Shown here: positions 57,263 through 64,000 of the stretch, piece after piece | How the letters are laid out: every line of letters begins with the position of its first letter | Position numbering within the stretch: the stretch's first letter is position 1 | Source of the DNA: Bacteroidales bacterium | GTDB taxonomy: Bacteria; Bacteroidota; Bacteroidia; Bacteroidales; UBA932 | NCBI GenBank assembly: GCA_012522855.1 | Contig: JAAYJQ010000014.1 | Span: 52,710-116,709, forward strand | Length of the DNA: 64,000 nucleotides | Direction: 5' to 3' | Position numbers and translations under genes: made by a program | The notes under the pieces: generated by a model | What the model was told of the DNA's origin: nothing | Databases searched by the model: none | Seen by the model: the letters and a program-made list of their open reading frames with translations, nothing else

Positions 57263-59797
57263 ATGGAGAGCGAAGAAAAGAATACGGAAGAGCAGCATGG
57301 GATCATAGAGTCGGTCGAAATCGACCGCGAGATGCGCTCCGCTTACATCGACTATTCGATGTCCGTGATCGTGTCCCGCGCGCTCCCGGATGTCCGGGAC
57401 GGGCTCAAACCTGTTCAAAGACGGGTCCTTTTCGGTATGGAAGGCTTGGGCTTGAATTATTCGGGACCGACGAAGAAGTCGGCGAGAATTGTCGGAGAAG
57501 TGTTGGGTAAGTTCCATCCCCATGGAGATTCTTCCGTCTACGATGCCATGGCGCGTCTGGCGCAGAACTGGAACCAGCGGTATCCGCTGGTCTGGGGGCA
57601 GGGTAATTTCGGATCCATGGACGGAGATCCGGTCGCGGCCATGCGATACACTGAGGCGAAGCTCGTCCGGATGGCGGACGACATCCTCGGAGATCTGGAA
57701 AAGGATACAGTTGACTTCACGCTGAATTTCGACGATACGATCGAGGAGCCTACCGTGCTCCCGACAAAGGCGCCTCTGCTGCTTCTGAACGGTGCTTCGG
57801 GCATTGCGGTCGGCATGGCCACCAATATGGCTCCGCACAACTTGGGTGAATGCTGCGACGCGATCTGCGCCTACATCGACAACCCTGACATCGATACCGA
57901 TGGCTTGATGCAGTACATCAAGGGACCTGATTTCCCGACCGGCGGTATCATCATGGGTGTGAGCGGCATCAAAGAAGCTTACGAAACCGGTCGCGGGCGA
58001 GTGGTCGTGCGCGCGAAAACCGAGATCGAGACCAACGAGCGGGGGCAGGATACCATCGTCGTGACCGAGATCCCCTATATGGTCAACAAGAAGGACATGA
58101 TCGAGAAGATCGGTCAGATGGTGGAAGACAAACGGATTGAAGGGATTACCTACATCAACGACGAAACCTCCCGCGAGGGCATCCGCGTGGTCATCCGAGT
58201 CAAGCAAGGGAGCAATTCGAATGTCGTACTGAACACTTTGTTCCGGTACACCCAGCTCCAGTCGAGTTTCGCGTTCAACAACGTCGCCCTCGTCGACGGT
58301 CGTCCCGACACCCTCTCCCTGAAGGAGATCATCGCGAACTTCGTGGATTTCCGCCACGAAGTGGTCGTGCGAAGGACGAAGTTCGAATTGGAAAAGGCTG
58401 AAAAACGAGCCCATATTCTTGAAGGATTGCTCAAGGCGATCGACATCATCGACGAGATCATACACATCATCCGCCATTCCAAGAGTGTGGATGAGGCCAA
58501 GGCGGAACTCATGCGTCAGTTCGCTTTCACCGAAATCCAGGCGACGGCCATCGTGGAGATGCGGCTCCGCCAGCTCACGGGACTCGAGCGCGAGAAACTG
58601 CAGGCGGAATTCCAAGAGCTGGAGAAGTTCATCGCGCGCTGCAACGAGATCCTCGGCAGTGTGGAAGAGCAGTTGAAGGTCGTCAAGACCGAGACAATGG
58701 AACTGAAGGACAAGTACGGCGATCCGCGTCGTACGGAGATTCAGCCTTCCGAGGAGGAGTTCAATCCGGAGGACTTCTATGCCGACGAGGATGTGGTCAT
58801 CACCATTTCCCACCTGGGCTACATCAAACGGACTCCGCTTACCGAATACCGTATCCAGAATCGCGGCGGCGTGGGCATGAAGGGGAGCGCGACCCGGGAC
58901 GAAGACTTCATCGAGCACATCTACATCGCCAACATGCACTCGACCATGCTGTTCTTTACGACGAGCGGCAGGTGCTACTGGCTCAGGGTCTTTGAAATTC
59001 CGGAAGGATCCCGCGCGTCCAAGGGCCGCGCGATCCAGAACGTGCTCAGTATACCGGACGACAAGATCAAGGCCTATATCAACGTCAAGACCTTGAAGGA
59101 CGAGGACTATGTGAACGACAATTACATCGTGCTGGTTACAAAGCGGGGTACCGTCAAGAAGACTTCGCTGACGGCCTATTCTCGTCCCAGGGTCGCCGGT
59201 GTCAACGCGGTGAACCTCCGCGACGGGGACGAGCTGATCGAGGCCCTCTTGACGAATGGCAGCGAACAGATTCTCATCGCCGCTCGCGACGGACGCTGCT
59301 GCCGTTTCAACGAGACGGATGTCCGGCCGATGGGCCGGAACGCCACCGGTGTCCGTGGCATAAATATTGAGAATACTGATGAAGTAATCGGTGCCATCAA
59401 CTACAATCCTGCCGCCGAGGACGCTCAGGACCACACAGTACTCGTGGTGAGCGAGCATGGATTCGGCAAACGGACGGACTTTGATGAATACCGGATCACG
59501 AAGCGTGGAGGAAAGGGTGTCAAGACCATCAATATTACCGACAAAACCGGGAAGTTGATCGCCATCAAGAATGTGACGGAGAACGACGATCTGATGATCA
59601 TCAATAAATCCGGTCTCACCATCCGCATGGCTGTGTCAGACATCCGCGTGGCTGGAAGGGCGACGCAGGGAGTTACGCTGATCAACATCAAGGAAGGCGA
59701 TTCCATCGCTTCGGTCTCCACGGTGGAGAAAAACGACGAGGAAGAAGAATTGCCTGAGGTTTCCGGGGAAATGGAAGCCGATGACAATACAGAATAA
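57263..59797 (+). CDS. gyrA: DNA gyrase subunit A
   Basis: An 844-residue type IIA topoisomerase subunit that cleaves and rejoins DNA. The N-terminal domain has [19 protein letters not shown], the quinolone-resistance region [17 protein letters not shown] and the catalytic Y129 in [10 protein letters not shown]. Positions equivalent to E. coli S83 and D87 are S90 and D94, the usual susceptible residues. The coiled-coil tower lies around 350-500. The C-terminal beta-pinwheel contains the GyrA-box-like KRGGKGV near 746, separating it from ParC. A TPR gene follows 29 nt later. Confidence 0.96.
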   Translation: MESEEKNTEEQHGIIESVEIDREMRSAYIDYSMSVIVSRALPDVRDGLKPVQRRVLFGMEGLGLNYSGPTKKSARIVGEVLGKFHPHGDSSVYDAMARLAQNWNQRYPLVWGQGNFGSMDGDPVAAMRYTEAKLVRMADDILGDLEKDTVDFTLNFDDTIEEPTVLPTKAPLLLLNGASGIAVGMATNMAPHNLGECCDAICAYIDNPDIDTDGLMQYIKGPDFPTGGIIMGVSGIKEAYETGRGRVVVRAKTEIETNERGQDTIVVTEIPYMVNKKDMIEKIGQMVEDKRIEGITYINDETSREGIRVVIRVKQGSNSNVVLNTLFRYTQLQSSFAFNNVALVDGRPDTLSLKEIIANFVDFRHEVVVRRTKFELEKAEKRAHILEGLLKAIDIIDEIIHIIRHSKSVDEAKAELMRQFAFTEIQATAIVEMRLRQLTGLEREKLQAEFQELEKFIARCNEILGSVEEQLKVVKTETMELKDKYGDPRRTEIQPSEEEFNPEDFYADEDVVITISHLGYIKRTPLTEYRIQNRGGVGMKGSATRDEDFIEHIYIANMHSTMLFFTTSGRCYWLRVFEIPEGSRASKGRAIQNVLSIPDDKIKAYINVKTLKDEDYVNDNYIVLVTKRGTVKKTSLTAYSRPRVAGVNAVNLRDGDELIEALLTNGSEQILIAARDGRCCRFNETDVRPMGRNATGVRGINIENTDEVIGAINYNPAAEDAQDHTVLVVSEHGFGKRTDFDEYRITKRGGKGVKTINITDKTGKLIAIKNVTENDDLMIINKSGLTIRMAVSDIRVAGRATQGVTLINIKEGDSIASVSTVEKNDEEEELPEVSGEMEADDNTE

Positions 59798-59826
59798 CAG
59801 ATTAAAACTATACACCTTTTTAAGTC

Positions 59827-61137
59827 ATGAAAAAGATTTTAATTGTATTAGCAATCTTCGCTTCCGTCCAGGTCGCGAATGCCCAGACCAACATCAGCGC
59901 AGCCAAAAAGGCTGTCGAGACCGCTCAGGCTACAGCCCAGAATGCCAAGAAGGCAAAAAAGGCTGCAACATGGTTGAAACTTGCAAGCGCTTATATGAAT
60001 GCATATAACGCTCCTACAGGTAACATTCTTCTCGGTACCTCTCAGACGGAATTGAGGCTTCTGATGCGCAACGAAAGGCCAACCTCCACCGAGAATGTCG
60101 TGGTGAACGATGTCGAGTACACCAAAGAAGTCTACGCCGACAAGAACCTCTACTTCGATGCCGATGGCCGCCTCGCGATCGTAGAGGTGACCGCGCCTTT
60201 GTACGAGGATGCCCTCGAGCAGGCGCTGGCTGCCTACAAAAAGGCTTTCGAGTTGGATCCGTCCAAAGCGCAGGAGATCAGCGCAGGGATCAAGACAGTG
60301 TCTGAGAAATTCGTGAACGAGGCCTACAATGCCTATTCCCTTGGAGAGGTCAAAAAAGCGGGCGCTTTCTTCGAGTCTGCCTTTGCTGCCGCCGCGGAGA
60401 AGCCCTACGAGCAGATCGACACCAATTCACTCTACAACTCCGGTTTCACGGCCTGGAGCGTGGGCGAATATGGAAAGGCTAAGACTCTGTTCGAACAATG
60501 CCTCGCCTATAACTACCTCGGGGAAGACGGAGAAGTGTACGCCAAGCTTGCGGACTGCGCGGCCCGCATGGACACCACCCAGGCCGGCGCTGCCGCCGCC
60601 AAAGGGTATCTGGAGCAGGGTTTTGCCAAGTTCCCTGAGAGCCAGAGCATCCTGATCGGCCTCATCAACTACTACGTGACCAGCGGGGACGATCCTGAGA
60701 AGCTGTTCGAACTGCTGGATGATGCCAAGAAGAACGAGCCGAACAACCCTTCTCTCTTCTATGTGGAGGGCAACGTCCATCTGAAATTGGGTGATCTTGA
60801 AAAGGCCGTCGAAGCCTATCGTCAGTGCACTCAGGTCGATCCCAATTATGAGTGGGGGTATTTCGGAGAGGGCCAGTTGCGCTACAATCATGCGGTCGAG
60901 ATTTCCGAGCAAGCGCAGACTGAATTGGATGACGACAAATATATGATATTGGTTCAGGAGTTTGAAACCGAACTGAAGTCCTGCATCGAGCCCTTCGAGA
61001 AAGCTTTCGAGGTCACCAAGGATGAGAGTCTCAAAACGGTGGCAGCCGAGTACTTGAAGAATGTGTACTTCCGCTTCCGCGATCAGGATCCGAAATTCCA
61101 GGAGGGTTACGACAAGTACGCTGCGTTGGCCCAATAA
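59827..61137 (+). CDS. secreted tetratricopeptide-repeat protein
   Basis: A 436-residue periplasmic protein with a signal peptide (MKKILIVLAIFASVQVANAQ). An Ala/Lys-rich N-terminal helix (about 24-45) precedes TPR units, clear at EDALEQALAAYKKAFELDP, ALYNSGF-like NSLYNSGFTAWSVGEYGKA and YVEGNVHLKLGDLEKAVEAY with QVDPNYEWGYFGEG. There is no catalytic motif, so it is probably a protein-interaction scaffold. It lies directly downstream of gyrA, is probably read from the same promoter, and is convergent with phoH 5 nt away. Confidence 0.82.
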   Translation: MKKILIVLAIFASVQVANAQTNISAAKKAVETAQATAQNAKKAKKAATWLKLASAYMNAYNAPTGNILLGTSQTELRLLMRNERPTSTENVVVNDVEYTKEVYADKNLYFDADGRLAIVEVTAPLYEDALEQALAAYKKAFELDPSKAQEISAGIKTVSEKFVNEAYNAYSLGEVKKAGAFFESAFAAAAEKPYEQIDTNSLYNSGFTAWSVGEYGKAKTLFEQCLAYNYLGEDGEVYAKLADCAARMDTTQAGAAAAKGYLEQGFAKFPESQSILIGLINYYVTSGDDPEKLFELLDDAKKNEPNNPSLFYVEGNVHLKLGDLEKAVEAYRQCTQVDPNYEWGYFGEGQLRYNHAVEISEQAQTELDDDKYMILVQEFETELKSCIEPFEKAFEVTKDESLKTVAAEYLKNVYFRFRDQDPKFQEGYDKYAALAQ

Positions 61138-61142
61138 AGAAA

Positions 61143-62078
61143 TCAGTCGGCGTCGAACGCCCTGACGATTTTCGTTACGAGCGGGTGTCTCACAATGTCT
61201 TCATTCGTGAAGAAGATTGTCGAGACACCTTTGATGTTTTTCAGCAGGGAGATGCCTTTCAGGAGACCGGAGTCTTCCCGGTGAGGAAGATCGACTTGGG
61301 TGGCATCTCCGGTCACGATGAATTTAGCGCTCGGCCCCATCCGGGTCAGAAACATCTTCAACTGTCCCATATTCGTGTTCTGGGCTTCGTCGAGGATGAC
61401 GCAGGCCCGGTCTAGGGTGCGGCCTCTCATATAGGCCAGGGGTGCGATCTGGATGGTTCCTTCCGCCATGAATTCCTGCAGTTTCTTCATCGGAATCATG
61501 TCTCCCAAAGCATCGTACAAGGGCTGAAGGTAGGGATCCAGTTTGTCTTTCAGGTCCCCGGGCAGGAACCCCAGCCGCTCACCAGCTTCCACAGCGGGCC
61601 GGGTCAGAATAATCCGCTTGACTTCTCGGTTCTTGAGGGCGCGGACAGCCAGGGCGATTGCGATGTAGGTCTTGCCTGTGCCTGCAGGGCCGACAGCGAA
61701 AATCAGATCGGTCTCGAAGTAGGCTTTTACCATCGCCTGCTGGTTCAGGTTGCGGGCGCGGATGGGTTTTCCGTCGGTGCCGTGGACGATGATGGCTTCG
61801 CCGGTCAGTTTGAACGAGTTCGGGGAGGTCTCTCCGTCAAAGATATCTTCCACGTCGAACACGGTCAGATTCATCTTGCAGCGTCTTTTCTCGATGAGTT
61901 CTCCGAACTTCTGAACGAATTCCTGAATGGCGCTTTCCTTTCCGTCCAACAGGATTTCATTCCCCCGGGCGACGATTTTCAGCGCGGGAAAGTAACTGCA
62001 GAATTCTTCCAGGATCTTGTTCCCGGCTCCGTAGATCTCTACGGGATCCATGCCTTCAAGCGTGATGGTTTTCTTCAT
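61143..62078 (-). CDS. PhoH family ATPase
   Basis: A 311-residue cytoplasmic ATPase. An N-terminal KH-like region (about 1-100) precedes the RecA-like domain with Walker A AVGPAGTGKTYIAIA (near 127) and RPAVEAGERLGFLPGDL. Walker B is ACVILDEAQNTNMGQLKMFL, followed by TRMGPSAKFIVTGDATQVDLP. PhoH-like proteins are linked to RNA metabolism and stress; the precise role is unknown. It is downstream of the CapA-like gene on the same strand. Confidence 0.92.
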   Translation of the reverse strand: MKKTITLEGMDPVEIYGAGNKILEEFCSYFPALKIVARGNEILLDGKESAIQEFVQKFGELIEKRRCKMNLTVFDVEDIFDGETSPNSFKLTGEAIIVHGTDGKPIRARNLNQQAMVKAYFETDLIFAVGPAGTGKTYIAIALAVRALKNREVKRIILTRPAVEAGERLGFLPGDLKDKLDPYLQPLYDALGDMIPMKKLQEFMAEGTIQIAPLAYMRGRTLDRACVILDEAQNTNMGQLKMFLTRMGPSAKFIVTGDATQVDLPHREDSGLLKGISLLKNIKGVSTIFFTNEDIVRHPLVTKIVRAFDAD

Positions 62079-62101
62079 TTAATCTCTTTACTGTCTTTCT
62101 C

Positions 62102-63256
62102 TCAAAGATTTGCGGGTTCCCCGTCCGTGATTCCGGTCTTCTCTTTCACCCTAAGGTAGGAGGATATCATGTTTTCGTAGTCCGACACGGACAGCCATTC
62201 TTGCCGTTTCCCGGCATATTCCCGGACCGGAACGATGGTATAGCCCAGGGTGAGCGTGCCGGGCAGCGCGCACCAGGTGAAGGTCGGTTCCGGCGGGAGC
62301 ATGCGCCTCTTCTCGTCCGCGTCCGTTACGATGCGCAGGGTCAAAAGTATCCCGATCCGGGTGTTGACGGCGCTCATGTTGGAGATGGCGTTGCCCAGGG
62401 AATAGGCGACCGGAACGTCGCGGGTTCCGATTCCGTCTTCGTTCGGGAGGGTAAGGATTTCGATGTCCTGCGCCACATGCGGGTGGCTTCCGATAATTGC
62501 GTCGCAGCCTTGGTCCGCCAGCCAGATAGCCAACTTCCGCTGCTCCCCGTTGTGTCGGAGTACATATTCGGTGCCCCAGTGCGGCAGAGCGATGATGTAG
62601 TCGACTCCGCTAGCCTTGGCTCTTTGGATGGCCTGCGAGAGGGTTGCGGTGTCGATCCGGTGCACTTTCGGCCAGGTTTCGCGGATCGCGAGGTTTGTTC
62701 CGTAAGTAAAGTTCAACAAGGCGATGCGGACTCCTTTCGCGGCGATGATCAAGGGATTGCGCAGCGAGTCCTCCCGGGCGTCCCGGGCGGAGCCGGTAAA
62801 TTTGACTCTCCGGTCTCGTTCCATTCGGGAGTAGAGGTCCAGAGTACGTTCGATCCCCTTCTTCCCTTTGTCCAGGATGTGGTTGTTGGCGGTAAGGAAG
62901 ATGTTCACGCCGGCGACCGCCGCTTCGTCCGGATAGTTGTCGGGTGCGGAAAAGCTTGGATATCCTGTGTAAGGCTCCCCGGCCAGGGTGAATTCCATGT
63001 TTGCGACGGCTACATCCGCCTCCTGCAAATATTTTTCCAGGTTTTTGAAATACGTTTGAAAGTTGTAGGTTCCGTCGGCCTGGCGGGCATGGTCGATCTG
63101 GTTCTGGTGCATCATGATGTCCCCGAGAAACACGAGTGTGGCTGTGTCGGGGAGAGTACGGAGAGGCTTGGGCCATGGAATCGATCCGAAAGGTTGTGCC
63201 TGCAAAGACGGGATTGCGAGGAGGGACAGCAGGGCGGCGGAAAGCAGATTCCTCAT
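62102..63256 (-). CDS. CapA-family metallophosphoesterase-like secreted protein
   Basis: About 384 residues with a signal peptide (MRNLLSAALLSLLAIPSLQAQ). The start at 63256 lies one base beyond the upstream stop, which supports it over the longer frame to 63364. PGA_cap/CapA motifs: LVFLGDIMMHQNQ, VAVANMEFTLAG, NIFLTANNHILDKG, IALPHWGTEYV and IIGSHPHVAQDIE, the metal-binding set of calcineurin-like phosphoesterases. Relatives act in poly-gamma-glutamate or capsule-linked processes, but the activity here is unknown. Confidence 0.85.
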   Translation of the reverse strand: MRNLLSAALLSLLAIPSLQAQPFGSIPWPKPLRTLPDTATLVFLGDIMMHQNQIDHARQADGTYNFQTYFKNLEKYLQEADVAVANMEFTLAGEPYTGYPSFSAPDNYPDEAAVAGVNIFLTANNHILDKGKKGIERTLDLYSRMERDRRVKFTGSARDAREDSLRNPLIIAAKGVRIALLNFTYGTNLAIRETWPKVHRIDTATLSQAIQRAKASGVDYIIALPHWGTEYVLRHNGEQRKLAIWLADQGCDAIIGSHPHVAQDIEILTLPNEDGIGTRDVPVAYSLGNAISNMSAVNTRIGILLTLRIVTDADEKRRMLPPEPTFTWCALPGTLTLGYTIVPVREYAGKRQEWLSVSDYENMISSYLRVKEKTGITDGEPANL

Positions 63257-63257
63257 C

Positions 63258-64000
63258 CTACCGCGGGTTAAGCACGACCACGGTGGTATCGCGTAATCGG
63301 ATCCGGAGCCATTCCTGCAATTTTTGCGAACGAGAAGCGGAAAGGGGAGCCGCCGTTTTTGCAACCACGAGCAGGCACCGGTTCTCTTTCAGGCTGTCCG
63401 TTTCGACCGCTGCGCCCCGGGTCAGGTAGAGTTCCTGAATTTCAGGATATTGCGACTTGACTTCCTCCGTGACCTGCAGATAAGGGATTTCAGAGCTGCT
63501 GATCGCGTTCAATTGACTTTCCAGCTGCCGGATTTGGAGTTCCTTCCGGTTGAGCTCCGCATCGGTACGCTCGTAGATGCCCCTCATCAGTCTTTCGGAT
63601 TGGTTCGCTTCCTCCGAGAACATATTGTGTTCTTTGATGGAAAGTTTGTCTTCCGGGATCCCGTACTCAACTGCCGAGGCGAGCATATCTGCTTTGATTT
63701 CAGGGGTGAGGGTCGCGCCTGCGATGTGGATGGTCGCCTTCATTCCTTTGCGCGTATCAATGCTGTAGTCGTAGATGTAGCCCCTTTCGAAGGTTTTGTG
63801 ATCAGCTACGAAGGCTGTTACGTTCTGTTTGAAGTTGTTTTCCTTGATTAGACCCCAGGCGCTCCAGATGCTTGGAATGATCACCAGCAAGATGAAAAAA
63901 GTGATCAGATTCCGCGTCCGCTTGGCCGTTTTCGCGTTCGCGAACTCCGCTTCCTGGAAATTCATATATTTGACCATGACATAGGTCGCGAAGATGATGA
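63258..64000 (-). CDS. DUF389-like membrane protein, C-terminal part (5' end outside window)
   Basis: The frame stays open to the window edge, with IIFATYV preceding the first in-window Met, so the gene is 5'-truncated by the window. A transmembrane helix (LITFFILLVIIPSIWSAWGL) follows a basic linker with AKTAKRTR. The remaining 180 residues are soluble, with a coiled-coil stretch (ERTDAELNRKELQIRQLESQL). The arrangement, membrane domain then soluble tail, resembles the C-terminal part of Bacteroidota DUF389/TIGR00341 proteins; this assignment is tentative because the diagnostic membrane core is not visible. It ends one base before the CapA-like start. Confidence 0.6.
   Translation of the reverse strand, partial: IIFATYVMVKYMNFQEAEFANAKTAKRTRNLITFFILLVIIPSIWSAWGLIKENNFKQNVTAFVADHKTFERGYIYDYSIDTRKGMKATIHIAGATLTPEIKADMLASAVEYGIPEDKLSIKEHNMFSEEANQSERLMRGIYERTDAELNRKELQIRQLESQLNAISSSEIPYLQVTEEVKSQYPEIQELYLTRGAAVETDSLKENRCLLVVAKTAAPLSASRSQKLQEWLRIRLRDTTVVVLNPR

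Noticed and set aside
57137..59458. 773-residue open frame antisense to gyrA
   Set aside because: Long antisense frames arise from the codon bias of GC-rich genes. It has no recognisable domain, and gyrA on the plus strand is complete and certain.

Overview
The window reads as a chromosomal segment of a Bacteroidales-type member of the Bacteroidota with moderately high GC. Supporting this are a SusC/SusD pair, a one-protein hybrid two-component regulator, a DUF4290 protein, a degenerate-zinc-finger DksA-like protein, many lipoproteins with a lipobox, and repeated promoters of the form TTTG/TTG - about 20 nt - TAnnTTTG. No rRNA, insertion sequence, integrase, phage gene or CRISPR array was seen. 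A more precise taxonomic name cannot be given from this sequence alone.

Layout. Positions 1-17300 are mostly housekeeping: the 3' end of an AddA/RecB-like helicase-nuclease, DUF4290 and FtsK, a LolA-like protein, a FISUMP-domain lipoprotein, ApbE, the reverse-strand operon cvpA-tsaB-rpiB-truB, ileS-dksA-like-lspA, tRNA-Ser(UGA) with its promoter and terminator, about 500 nt without a recognisable gene, a DUF554 membrane protein, and a divergent tryptophanase-family gene. Positions 17527-49553 form a large polysaccharide utilisation locus (PUL). Positions 49681-64000 are again mainly core functions: a MATE transporter, a GH51 arabinofuranosidase, an AI-2E family protein, a HAD phosphatase, a 42-residue orphan ORF, a ClpC-type ATPase, gyrA, a TPR protein, phoH, a CapA-like phosphoesterase and a partial DUF389-like membrane protein.

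The PUL contains a GH78 alpha-L-rhamnosidase, a tandem alpha/beta-hydrolase esterase, a hybrid two-component regulator on the opposite strand, a neutral-ceramidase-like protein, SusC (split by a one-base frameshift in this sequence), SusD, three GH106-type proteins (one strongly diverged), three DUF1593/Sde182-type nucleoside-hydrolase-fold proteins (one fused to a carboxylesterase) and a secreted metallo-beta-lactamase-fold protein. The two GH106 enzymes plus GH78 point to a rhamnose-rich, probably acylated glycan such as a pectic rhamnogalacturonan or arabinogalactan side chain; that substrate is inference. SusC/SusD would import oligosaccharides, the lipoprotein enzymes would trim rhamnose and esters, and the sensor would respond to a released fragment.

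The best candidates for something undescribed are the three nucleoside-hydrolase-like DUF1593 proteins interleaved with GH106 enzymes (including a DUF1593-carboxylesterase fusion), the diverged GH106-like paralogue, and a TGAAAC-type dyad found upstream of several PUL transcription units.
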